From assembly GCA_965248685.1 (NCBI GenBank), contig CBDFKC010000003.1, positions 62,001 to 126,000 of the forward strand: a DNA stretch of 64,000 nucleotides, in the 5' to 3' direction. The position numbers and the translations under genes are program-made. Positions 1-7,653 of this stretch are shown here, piece after piece. Every line of letters begins with the position of its first letter. The first letter of the stretch is position 1. Origin of the DNA: VYFG01 sp965248685 (GTDB lineage: Bacteria > Pseudomonadota > Gammaproteobacteria > Arenicellales > Poriferihabitantaceae). The notes under the pieces were generated by a model, which worked only from the letters and a program-made list of their open reading frames with translations, was not told the origin of the DNA and did not search any database.

Positions 1-1
1 A

Positions 2-658
2 TTAACCCGACCTCAGGTAATGGTTTCAATGCTACTGTGCACAGTAGCTGGGGCTTGGGTATTGCGTCCATTGATTGTTCAATTGGCTCCCTGGCTTCCG
101 GTAACTGATGCTGGAATCGCGATGACAGGAGCGATTATTGCATTTGTTATCCCAGCAAATATTAAGCGCGGGCAGTTCTTGCTTGATTGGAAACAGGCTT
201 CAAATATTCGCTGGGATGTGTTGATTCTATTCGGCGGTGGCCTCGCCCTTGCTTCCGCTATCAGTGGAACAGACCTGGCTTCCTGGATCGGTCATTGGCT
301 AAACAGTTTGGAATTCCTCAACTACGCCCTGTTCTTGCTCTTACTGGGCGTAATTATTGTGGTTGTGGGCGAACTTGCAAGTAATACGGCCATGGCGGCG
401 GTGTTCTTACCCATCGCTGGCGCCGCTGCAGCAAGTATGAACTTGAGCCCGCTAGCATTGACATTACCTGTGACGCTATTTGCAACACTTGGCTTCATGC
501 TTCCTGTTGCGACACCGCCTAACGCAATTGTATTTAGTAGTGGCGCGCTGCGAGTACAGCAAATGATGAAAGCCGGGATAGTACTGGATATTCTAGGTGT
601 TGTGATTGTATCAGTGGGTATTTTGTCTTTCGACTTATGGACTTTCCTAATTGGTTAG
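2..658 (+). CDS. DASS/SLC13-type anion:sodium symporter, C-terminal part
   Basis: The reading frame is open from the left edge of the window, so this is the C-terminal ~218 residues of a larger membrane protein. It shows about six hydrophobic segments. The C-terminal stretch with a proline- and asparagine-containing motif (VATPPNAIVFSSG) is typical of the second substrate-binding signature of divalent anion:sodium symporters (SLC13/DASS). Known family members import sulfate, di- or tricarboxylates; the substrate cannot be told from this part. A universal stress protein gene follows 78 bases later on the same strand. Family assignment is good; substrate is open. Confidence 0.85.
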   Translation, partial: LTRPQVMVSMLLCTVAGAWVLRPLIVQLAPWLPVTDAGIAMTGAIIAFVIPANIKRGQFLLDWKQASNIRWDVLILFGGGLALASAISGTDLASWIGHWLNSLEFLNYALFLLLLGVIIVVVGELASNTAMAAVFLPIAGAAAASMNLSPLALTLPVTLFATLGFMLPVATPPNAIVFSSGALRVQQMMKAGIVLDILGVVIVSVGILSFDLWTFLIG

Positions 659-736
659 TGAAAAGTAACAGTAATTATATGTGTCGCCTGCTTGACCTGA
701 ATCAATCAAGTTTTCCGGTAACGCGGTAGATTAAAC

Positions 737-1204
737 ATGTTTCTGTTTAAGCAACATATGGTTAATCAAATGAAAGCATATAAAAGAATTCTTTTACCTG
801 TCGACTTTTCCGAACCCTGTAAGGTTGCCTCTGACCGCGCGAGGGAAGTAGCTGATTTATATGACGCTGAAGTAATCATGCTTCATGTCATTGACTACCT
901 TCCACCAACATACGTATCTGTACAATTGCCCAAAGAATTTGCTTCCAAGGAATTTCTTCTGGATAAAGCAAAAAAACATTTGGCTGAATGGGCCTCAGCA
1001 ACCGGGTTTGAGCAAAGCGAGCAGATTATCGAAACCGGACAGCCCAAAAAAGCGATAGTAAATATAATTGAAAGCCTCGGCTGTGATTTGGCAATTTTAG
1101 CACCCCACGCCGATAGTGCATTTGTACGATTTTTTGGCTCCGTGACCAATGCGGTTGCACAAAACAGTAATTGTGACATTCTGGTGGTCCGGGCAGAAAG
1201 TTAG
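737..1204 (+). CDS. Universal stress protein, UspA family
   Basis: A single UspA domain of about 144 residues starts at the MKAYKRILLPVDFSEP stretch and ends with the C-terminal nucleotide-binding-like segment FFGSVTNAVAQ followed by CDILVVRAE. UspA proteins are cytoplasmic stress proteins, some of which bind ATP. The first ATG (737) adds 11 residues not usual for the family; ATG 770 fits the family N-terminus better, but neither has a strong ribosome site. Position directly behind an anion transporter gene is common for Usp proteins, which may modulate transport. Confidence 0.88.
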   Translation: MFLFKQHMVNQMKAYKRILLPVDFSEPCKVASDRAREVADLYDAEVIMLHVIDYLPPTYVSVQLPKEFASKEFLLDKAKKHLAEWASATGFEQSEQIIETGQPKKAIVNIIESLGCDLAILAPHADSAFVRFFGSVTNAVAQNSNCDILVVRAES

Positions 1205-1467
1205 CCCGGGTTCAATCAGGTAATTGTCGGGTTCATGCTTTACCCGGCTGAACAGTCATGTTGACTCTGAACGAATAGCCATGCTGATGATCTCCCCAAG
1301 CTACCCCAACCCGCTGAAATAACTTCTTGATCGATACATTATATATTAAACAGTTATTAGCCCACCCAGGGTCTGCACCCACGAGCTGTCGCATTGTCAG
1401 CCCGTGTCAATGCCAGGGTGCTTGCTATGGTCGTCACGGTAACGATCGATCAGGAAAAAACCGAAAG

Positions 1468-1728
1468 CTAACGCAAGCTACTTAGATTCGCGATTAGCGC
1501 AATTTTTTGCTGCTCCATCTGCTGGCGAATTTTATGCGCCAAATCCTGATCATGGCTCAGGACGGCCTGGCAAATCCTGGCGTGACCATGACTTGCTTCA
1601 TTTACGGCATCTTCCATAGCCTTACCTATAATTTCGGCAATCTTTGCTTGCTCCACTTTGGTAAGGGGCACCGTGAGCAGCCGGTCAATTTCTTGTGCCG
1701 CCAGATTTGCAATGTCTGTCAGATTCAT
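1468..1728 (-). CDS. Small hypothetical helical protein (86 aa)
   Basis: I do not recognise a family. The predicted protein is soluble, alanine- and glutamine-rich and looks all-helical, with a C-terminal segment (KIRQQMEQQKIALIANLSSLR) suited to a coiled coil. There is no signal peptide or cysteine. The gene follows the glycine-zipper lipoprotein gene (start 2207, stop 1743) by 14 bases on the same strand, so the two are probably co-transcribed. The opposite strand also carries ORFs here, but they lack family resemblance. Confidence 0.55.
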   Translation of the reverse strand: MNLTDIANLAAQEIDRLLTVPLTKVEQAKIAEIIGKAMEDAVNEASHGHARICQAVLSHDQDLAHKIRQQMEQQKIALIANLSSLR

Positions 1729-1742
1729 CGCTAATGCTCCGC

Positions 1743-2207
1743 TTAGCTTTGGGCTTTCCAGCTACCGTCGGCCTGTCTGCATGCGGTGCCGTAAACTTTC
1801 TCTTCCTTGCCGCCGCCAACAATAGCATCAACTACATACTCACGGCATGGTCCACTACCAGTCTCGTAAGTACGTGTCGGAGTCACCGCATACTGGTTAC
1901 CCGTATCCGGGTTCTGCCAGGTAGTGGAAACGCCGGTTCTCACATTCTCCAGTGAATGTGCGGTTTTGATTCGATCGGTGTCATCCATAGACCGTCCTAC
2001 CGATCCACCAATGTGGGCACCGAGTAACGAGCCAACGATGATAGCCGCGGTATTACCGTCACCCTTGCCCACCTGTTTGCCCAATACTCCACCCAGAACA
2101 CCACCGATCACCATTCCAGCTTGCTCATTGGGACCCGAAGTTGTTTGACACCCGGTGATAACCAGCGATAACGCCAGGATGGTTGAAACTATTGAAATAC
2201 TTTTCAT
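1743..2207 (-). CDS. Glycine-zipper outer-membrane lipoprotein (17 kDa surface antigen-like)
   Basis: The N-terminus MKSISIVSTILALSLVITGC is a lipoprotein signal ending in a lipobox cysteine. It is followed by a glycine-zipper 2TM segment (GMVIGGVLGGVLGKQVGKG ... AIIVGSLLGAHIGGSVG), as in the rickettsial 17 kDa antigen and SlyB-like proteins, and then a small C-terminal beta domain containing GPCREYVVDAIVGGG and YGTACRQADGSW, typical of RT0821-like surface antigens. Two cysteines in that domain may form a disulfide. I place the start at 2207, because a GGGG stretch precedes that ATG; an in-frame ATG at 2234 would add nine residues ahead of the signal peptide. Role: envelope integrity, inferred. 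Confidence 0.85.
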   Translation of the reverse strand: MKSISIVSTILALSLVITGCQTTSGPNEQAGMVIGGVLGGVLGKQVGKGDGNTAAIIVGSLLGAHIGGSVGRSMDDTDRIKTAHSLENVRTGVSTTWQNPDTGNQYAVTPTRTYETGSGPCREYVVDAIVGGGKEEKVYGTACRQADGSWKAQS

Positions 2208-2437
2208 AATTAACCCCATATTTTTGTGAAACATAATATAGGTTGCATATTGTTAGATAGCTGCCAGCACGATATTGATCGCGATCAAATATTTCGCATA
2301 TTGGAGTCCAAAGGTGGTTGGTTAGCTTTTTTGAGCGCGATTGATACCTGTCAATTTGATATCTGCGAGTAATGGTATTGATACTATTCTAACGATCTCG
2401 AATAACTTACTAGCGAGATTGAATTTTAAGGATACCA

Positions 2438-3379
2438 ATGTTAATCGATCTATCTGGTTTGCTTCTCGGCCTGATTGGGCTATGGCTTGGGACTGAGTGG
2501 GCAGTCAACAGCGCTATTACCATCGCCGAACACTACAACCTGAGCGAGCTCTTTTTGGGTATGGGAGTGTTGGCAATCGGCAGTGATCTCCCTGAGCTCG
2601 CTGTGGCCATCGACGCAGGAATTAAAAATTCACAAGGATTAGCGGTATCCGACCTGGTGGTTGGAAGCAGCATAGGTAGCGCGTTTGCCCAAATTGGTCT
2701 GGTTTTGGGACTGACCGGACTAACTGGTTACCTGATAATTGGAAGAATCTATCTCATCCGTCATGGTTCGATGTTGTTGGGTTCGATTCTGATTTTGTGG
2801 TTATTAAGCTACGATGGCAATATAACTCGTTTTGATGGCATTGTTTTATTGATCGTGTTCGCAATTTATTTCTCACTGCTGCTAGAAAAGGAATCACCCA
2901 CGAGTCAGGTGGAGAAGAGAAAAACAACCGGATTGCCGATAACCTGGTTCAAACTATTTGCTGGAATCGCGACCGTAATCGCCTCTTCTGAACTCACAGT
3001 CTTTTCGACTATCTCCTTTGCCGAACGGATTGAAATTCCTCAAGCAGTGATCGCAATTATTATTGTAGGAATTGGAACAAGCCTTCCAGAACTTAGCATA
3101 TCAATTGCTGCGGTTCGAAAAAAGAAAGGCGCGCTGTCAGTGGGCAATATTCTGGGGAGTAATATTTTTGACACGTTGATTCCGATTGGAGTGTCCGCAT
3201 TAATATTTCCGGTCTCAATTAGCCGGCAGACGCTCTTTTTTCACCTTCCAGCTCTCGCCGGTTTCTCAGCTTTAGTACTACTGTTTTTTCTATACAAGAA
3301 AGGCCTTCAACGTCGTGAAGCGTATATTATCCTCGCGGTTTATGCCTGCTTTATCACAGTGCAATTAGTCACAAGCTGA
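2438..3379 (+). CDS. Sodium/calcium exchanger family (CaCA) antiporter
   Basis: The protein has 313 residues and about ten membrane segments. It carries the two inverted alpha repeats of the CaCA superfamily: the first with AIGSDLPELAVAIDAG and VVGSSIGSAFAQIG, the second with GIGTSLPELSISIAA and VGNILGSNIFDTLIPIG. The acidic residues in the S-x-PE motifs are the cation ligands in characterised members. It resembles the YrbG group of bacterial exchangers. Inner-membrane exchange of Ca2+ for Na+ or H+ is the likely role. It is a single gene, divergent from the lipoprotein gene and convergent with the Met/His-rich protein gene. Confidence 0.88.
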   Translation: MLIDLSGLLLGLIGLWLGTEWAVNSAITIAEHYNLSELFLGMGVLAIGSDLPELAVAIDAGIKNSQGLAVSDLVVGSSIGSAFAQIGLVLGLTGLTGYLIIGRIYLIRHGSMLLGSILILWLLSYDGNITRFDGIVLLIVFAIYFSLLLEKESPTSQVEKRKTTGLPITWFKLFAGIATVIASSELTVFSTISFAERIEIPQAVIAIIIVGIGTSLPELSISIAAVRKKKGALSVGNILGSNIFDTLIPIGVSALIFPVSISRQTLFFHLPALAGFSALVLLFFLYKKGLQRREAYIILAVYACFITVQLVTS

Positions 3380-3450
3380 AAAATATCGAAACCCAGCCTG
3401 TCCCAAAAAACGAGGTTAAGATTTATTGAGTATCGACTAATTAAGAAGAA

Positions 3451-3891
3451 CTATTCCTGTTCTTGTAGCTCAACCAGCTTTTCCAGCAAGGTTTCAATTT
3501 TTTCAAGACGCTGCTCGATGGACTGCATTTTTTCCATGGCCATCATTCTGTGTTTTTGCATCTTTTCCATTTTCTTGCTATGGCCTGCACTATCGCCCTT
3601 GCTTTTATGTTGAGCCATTTTCGTCTCCATCACCGGCATCGTACCCGGATTGATTACAATGGTCACGGGCGATACCCCTGGGTTCATCATTGAATGCATC
3701 ATGTGAGCCTTCTTTTGATGATTCATCTGATGGTCCATAGCACCTTTCTTCATCATTTGCATATCGGAACATTCGGCAGCCGTAGAGGGGATAGATTCCA
3801 CAGTTTGGTCTTCATTGTCAGTGGCAGCGTATCCAACAGAAATCGTGCACAGTGCGATCGCTGCCACCACAGGTAATATTAGATTCTTCAT
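3451..3891 (-). CDS. Exported methionine/histidine-rich protein, possible metal binder
   Basis: A clear Sec signal peptide (MKNLILPVVAAIALCTISVGYA) precedes a 120-residue mature part that is very rich in Met and His: MQMMKKGAMDHQMNHQKKAHMMHSMM and later KHRMMAMEKMQ. The last ~35 residues form a heptad-like coiled coil (IEQRLEKIETLLEKLVELQEQ). No named family is recognised. Clusters of Met and His in periplasmic proteins often bind copper or silver ions, so a copper-buffering role is a reasonable inference but is not shown. It is a single gene with free space on both sides. Confidence 0.7.
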   Translation of the reverse strand: MKNLILPVVAAIALCTISVGYAATDNEDQTVESIPSTAAECSDMQMMKKGAMDHQMNHQKKAHMMHSMMNPGVSPVTIVINPGTMPVMETKMAQHKSKGDSAGHSKKMEKMQKHRMMAMEKMQSIEQRLEKIETLLEKLVELQEQE

Positions 3892-4075
3892 TTCAGTAGT
3901 ATTTCCAATTTGAGTATGTAGTCGTGATATTAATACTCAAAGAAACTGATCGAATTGATACCTATCAAGCAATCCCTCATTAGCTCACCGGTATCTGTAT
4001 TACAGCGGGTGCCGGAGCTATACTGAAGAAGTTGACTTGTATTTAAGATGCCGGATTTAAGGTGCCGAGAATTTT

Positions 4076-4116
4076 AAGGTGCCGGAGGGATTATTGATTA
4101 TTCCCTCCGGCACCTT
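4076..4116. repeat. Palindromic repeat, family A, copy 1
   Basis: Two 15-base arms (4076-4090 and 4102-4116) are perfect reverse complements around an 11-base loop. The core GGAGGGAT/ATCCCTCC recurs at 42461, 48008, 57547 and, as a half copy, 63671. Here the outer arm reads AAGGTGCC rather than GTGAC, on both sides. Two partial copies of TAAGGTGCCG precede it (4042-4068). It lies downstream of the PanB-like gene and could also act as a transcript-end hairpin, though no T-run follows on that strand. Confidence 0.85.
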
Positions 4117-4145
4117 TACAAAATAAAAGTCGACCAAAATGACAT

Positions 4146-4979
4146 CTAAACTTTATCGAGCGCTTCGTGAAACTTGTCCTTTTCATCAGGATGCATAGAA
4201 ATATTGGTTGCCGGGTACGGAAAATTCTTCTTTGTAACTTCACTTTGGAAAGCTGCCAATGCTTCAACCCGTTCCTGGTATATCTGCTTGTGCAGGCGAG
4301 CGAGATTGCCAAATGCATGGGCGTGCTTCGGCGGTTTATCTTCCTCGCTGTCTTCACCACAAATATCAGCCACAAACGACATGATCACATCACCAGCCAT
4401 ACCAGAGCCAAGTGAATAAGTGACGATCGATGTCTTTTCGTTGATCGCTTCCAGTACTTCCTCCGCAATACACTCCGCTTCAACGGCAAACACGCCAACG
4501 TCTTCCATGCGCTTCAGAGTGTGGTAGATTTCCATTGCCTCATCAGCATTTCTCCCCCAACCCCGAAGCCCCCCACACCAATGGCTGAAGGTCGGGATCA
4601 GTCCGATATGACTCTGCACCGGAATCCCTTCCTTCGACAGCATTTCCATCACCTCATAGGATCGAAGTGTGTAATACGAATCTGCACCTTTGCGAAACAT
4701 TTCGAAAGCGTGACCCATGATTTCACTCGCTGTTCCGAATTGCGACCAGGCACTACCGAGGCCGATGAAGTGGTGTGGTGCCACACGCCGGACCTCCTCA
4801 ATCTGGGTATCCCACGCGGTGAGCAGATCGATTCCAGCGTCGACACAGGCCTGTGCCTCTGTAGCGTCTTTCGGATTGCACATGGTGAGTTTCTTACCGG
4901 ATCCTTTCAAGGCCTGCAGATCGGCAACGGTGTAGTTACGTGCTGATGGTCTGCGTCCGAAGTCATAGATTCTTTTCAT
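4146..4979 (-). CDS. Divergent PanB-like (ketopantoate hydroxymethyltransferase family) protein
   Basis: 277 residues with the fold pattern of the PEP mutase/isocitrate lyase superfamily and the layout of PanB: an N-terminal LTMCNPKDATEAQACVDAGIDLLTAWD, a central GIPVQSHIGLIPTFSHWCGGLRGWG matching the PanB GIPV-GH-GLTPQ segment, and VGVFAVEAECIAEEV matching the PanB segment that holds its catalytic Glu. The PanB KLEGG segment, with the Lys and Glu that bind the substrate and metal, is replaced by SYYTLRSYE. A true ketopantoate synthase is therefore doubtful, and a related aldolase or lyase is as likely. It is a single gene with no panC nearby. Confidence 0.7.
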   Translation of the reverse strand: MKRIYDFGRRPSARNYTVADLQALKGSGKKLTMCNPKDATEAQACVDAGIDLLTAWDTQIEEVRRVAPHHFIGLGSAWSQFGTASEIMGHAFEMFRKGADSYYTLRSYEVMEMLSKEGIPVQSHIGLIPTFSHWCGGLRGWGRNADEAMEIYHTLKRMEDVGVFAVEAECIAEEVLEAINEKTSIVTYSLGSGMAGDVIMSFVADICGEDSEEDKPPKHAHAFGNLARLHKQIYQERVEALAAFQSEVTKKNFPYPATNISMHPDEKDKFHEALDKV

Positions 4980-5144
4980 TTTGTTTTCCTCATTGTGATC
5001 AACCTGTCAAAGTTGTTATCGATAATATTTGACAGTATCCATGGTCGCCATGGCTAAAGCAATAATTGTGTGAGGTCTTTAGAGTCAGTCCAAACAATTG
5101 TTAAAGGGATATAATTCATCGCGGTTTTGCTCTTTTACTCGACC

Positions 5145-5627
5145 ATGAAAAACCAGATATTGTTTGTTGTTGCCGGACTGTGTGTCGTTGCAGCTGCTAT
5201 TCTGTCCAGTCAAGACGCTTCGGAATATCGTGATGGTGAGTCCGGCCAGGTGGAGTTCATTGAAGTTGCGACCATACTTTGGAAGGCCCACATATATGTC
5301 GATGAAATTAAATTTGTCTCGAATGAGCGCGTGTTTCATACCACACGCTTTGGCATAGGCGAGAAACATATTCACTCAGCCAGTTTTCGAAATCTGGATG
5401 GATATTTTGATCCGGTATTCGTGACGGTTTGGCGTCGCGCGCAGTCATACAAAGCGATAATTATTGATCCGGTTAGAGAAAATAACCTGTTACAGGTTGA
5501 AGCAGAATCGGAGATCTATGTATCGGTATCACCGAAAAATAAGATCCTCCTGACCTATGCCAATTCCGGACAAGGGAGTGCGACACAGAACAAAGACTAT
5601 GTTTTCATATGGCCGCCTCCAAATTAG
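5145..5627 (+). CDS. Exported hypothetical protein (160 aa)
   Basis: Not recognised. The N-terminus MKNQILFVVAGLCVVAAAILSS is a signal peptide or membrane anchor. The mature part is beta-rich with few cysteines and no evident catalytic motif. The frame also opens at a TTG (5127), but ATG 5145 begins the signal sequence directly. The gene stands alone between the PanB-like gene (divergent) and the dienelactone hydrolase gene. Confidence 0.6.
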   Translation: MKNQILFVVAGLCVVAAAILSSQDASEYRDGESGQVEFIEVATILWKAHIYVDEIKFVSNERVFHTTRFGIGEKHIHSASFRNLDGYFDPVFVTVWRRAQSYKAIIIDPVRENNLLQVEAESEIYVSVSPKNKILLTYANSGQGSATQNKDYVFIWPPPN

Positions 5628-5855
5628 AGGGAAAAGGGAATTTAACTATTGCTCACCGGCAAAGGATGGCTTTGATGTATTAATTGAACTCGCAAATCTA
5701 AAGCAAATTGGTCTGGGTAGTAATTTATAAGTTTGATGTCTGCCACAGAGAGCAAACATTACCGCTCCTATAGTTTCAATGATCTGGACTAAAAGCCGCT
5801 AGATGATCAGAAACTATTGAAGTAAGCTATGGGAAATATTTGAGGGAAATCGTCG

Positions 5856-6575
5856 ATGATCGATCGTGACCTAGACATCAAAACCAAAGACGGTTTGATG
5901 AATACTTTTATTACTCACCCTGAAGAGGATGGCCCCCATCCAGTAGTGTATTTTCTGATGGATGCGCCTGGTAAACGGGAGGAGCTGCATGATATGGCGC
6001 GAAGATTAGGCTCGGCGGGATACTATGTGATGTTGCCCAATCTTTACTACCGCCGCCTGCGTGAGTTCGATTACGATTTATCAGGTTCAGTAAAAATGTA
6101 CGAGCATATGAATTCACTATCCAATTTCATGGTGTGTGAAGATATTCAGGCGCTAATGGATTTTTCTGATCTGGACAATGCGGCCAACGACGGCAAGGTC
6201 GGATGCGTTGGCTACTGTATGAGCGGTCCATTTGCATTCGCCGCAGCTGCTACCTTTTCGGATAAAATTGCGGCGTCCGCGTCGTTTCATGGCGTGCGTC
6301 TATTGGTTGATGCAGAGGATTCGCCTCATCTTGGCGCAGAAAGAGTCAGCGGCGAGATGTATTTCGGTTATGCAGAAACCGACGAGCATGCGCCGCAACA
6401 AATGATCAACAATCTGGACGGATACTTATCTGGCACCAGTATCAATTATCGTATGGAGATGTATCCGGATACAGAACACGGATTTGTTTTTCCACAAAGG
6501 CAGGGTAAGTATCACAAGGCTTCTGCCGAGCGACATTGGGAAAGATTGTTTGCTATGTATCGACGCTGTTTGTAG
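5856..6575 (+). CDS. Dienelactone hydrolase family protein
   Basis: An alpha/beta hydrolase of 239 residues. The nucleophile elbow is GYCMSG (Cys in the Ser position, as in dienelactone hydrolase), with an Asp in YAETDEHAP and the His in DTEHGFVFPQ completing the triad. The family hydrolyses lactones such as dienelactone, but many members act on other esters, so the substrate is open. A GAGGGAAA ribosome site lies 9 bases before the ATG. The PhyH-type dioxygenase gene begins 58 bases downstream on the same strand, and the two may work on one catabolic route. Confidence 0.88.
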   Translation: MIDRDLDIKTKDGLMNTFITHPEEDGPHPVVYFLMDAPGKREELHDMARRLGSAGYYVMLPNLYYRRLREFDYDLSGSVKMYEHMNSLSNFMVCEDIQALMDFSDLDNAANDGKVGCVGYCMSGPFAFAAAATFSDKIAASASFHGVRLLVDAEDSPHLGAERVSGEMYFGYAETDEHAPQQMINNLDGYLSGTSINYRMEMYPDTEHGFVFPQRQGKYHKASAERHWERLFAMYRRCL

Positions 6576-6633
6576 TTTTCATAAGCCGGGCCATTGCAAA
6601 CATTAGTGGCCTGATACTAAAGCAAGAGGCAAA

Positions 6634-7479
6634 ATGACTCCTGACAATTTCAAACTAAGTTACGAACGAGATGGATACTATTTTCCGTTAAACGCAATCG
6701 CCTCTGATCAAGCGCTGGATTATGGTCGCCGGATTCAAGCAATTGCAGAAAGTGACTATGCTGATCAGCTAGGGAACCGCGGGCAGATCAATCAGTTGCA
6801 TGTCGTGTCCCCATTTGTCAACGAGATCATTCGAAGTCCTGGGATTCTCGATGCGGTGGAAACAGTACTAGGGCCTAATATTCTGGTGTGGGGCACCAGT
6901 GTTTTTCTCAAGCCGTCCCATTCACCCGGATTTGTATCCTGGCACCAGGACCTCACTTACTGGGGACTGAGCAATCAGCAAGAGATAGCAGTTTGGCTAG
7001 CACTTGGTCCGGTTAGTCGAAATAACGGCTGCATGCGTTTTATTCCAGGTTCTCACAAATTAGGTCAGAAACCACATCGGGATGTCAGTGACGCGTCAAA
7101 TATTTTGACTCGCGGTCAACACGTTGATATAGGGATCGATGAGTCACAAGCAGTTCATGCAGAACTCGCGCCGGGACAAGCTTCACTACACCATGGTCAT
7201 TTGTTTCATTGCTCTGGCGCAAACAATACCGATCAACCGCGTATCGGTATGGTGATCAACTACATTTCAACATCAGTTCACCAATCCGCCTCAAAAGTAG
7301 ATTTTGCTATGCTGGTTCGTGGTGAAGATGAGCATCACAACTTTGAAGAATTACCTGTTCCCCAGGCTGAATTTGATGAAGCGGGGTTAGCCACCCATAA
7401 CCGGATCATGTCAGCGCATAATGAGGTAATTTATGACGGCGCCAAAAATACTGACTCAGCGGTTGTCCCGGTCAGTTAA
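6634..7479 (+). CDS. Phytanoyl-CoA dioxygenase (PhyH) family protein
   Basis: A non-haem Fe(II)/2-oxoglutarate oxygenase of 281 residues. The iron ligands are visible as WHQDLTYWG (His, Asp) and the distal His in LHHGHLFHCSG. The Arg in QPRIGMVINY is placed to bind 2-oxoglutarate. Members hydroxylate fatty acyl-CoA, ectoine or many secondary substrates. A close paralogue lies at 45818. It probably shares a transcript with the dienelactone hydrolase upstream, and it is convergent with the selenocysteine operon. Confidence 0.9.
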   Translation: MTPDNFKLSYERDGYYFPLNAIASDQALDYGRRIQAIAESDYADQLGNRGQINQLHVVSPFVNEIIRSPGILDAVETVLGPNILVWGTSVFLKPSHSPGFVSWHQDLTYWGLSNQQEIAVWLALGPVSRNNGCMRFIPGSHKLGQKPHRDVSDASNILTRGQHVDIGIDESQAVHAELAPGQASLHHGHLFHCSGANNTDQPRIGMVINYISTSVHQSASKVDFAMLVRGEDEHHNFEELPVPQAEFDEAGLATHNRIMSAHNEVIYDGAKNTDSAVVPVS

Positions 7480-7557
7480 TGCGCAATAGTTGTAATTTTT
7501 TTCGAACCCGGTCTGCTAAATCAAAAAAATGGCAATACATGATCACGGACCAAAAGG

Positions 7558-7653
7558 TGGCGGAAGAGCGTGGGGGTCGAACCCACCAGGGACGTGGTAC
7601 GCCCCTCACTGGATTTGAAGTCCAGGCGCCCCACCAGGGTGCGATCCTCTTCC
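7558..7653 (-). tRNA. selC: tRNA-Sec (anticodon TCA)
   Basis: Read on the minus strand, the gene begins GGAAGAGG and ends CTCTTCC-G-CCA with an encoded CCA. The anticodon arm is CTGGA-CTTCAAA-TCCAG, giving anticodon TCA. A long variable arm follows, and the T arm is GTGGG-TTCGACC-CCCAC. The long D stem and variable arm and the 96-base length are those of bacterial selenocysteine tRNA. The eighth acceptor pair appears to be G-G rather than a Watson-Crick pair. The 5' base directly follows the selB TGA stop, so tRNA-Sec must be released from the selAB transcript or have a promoter inside selB. Confidence 0.95.

Noticed and set aside
895..1179. 94-codon frame on the minus strand inside the universal stress protein gene
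   Set aside because: It lies opposite a clear UspA gene and has no family features.
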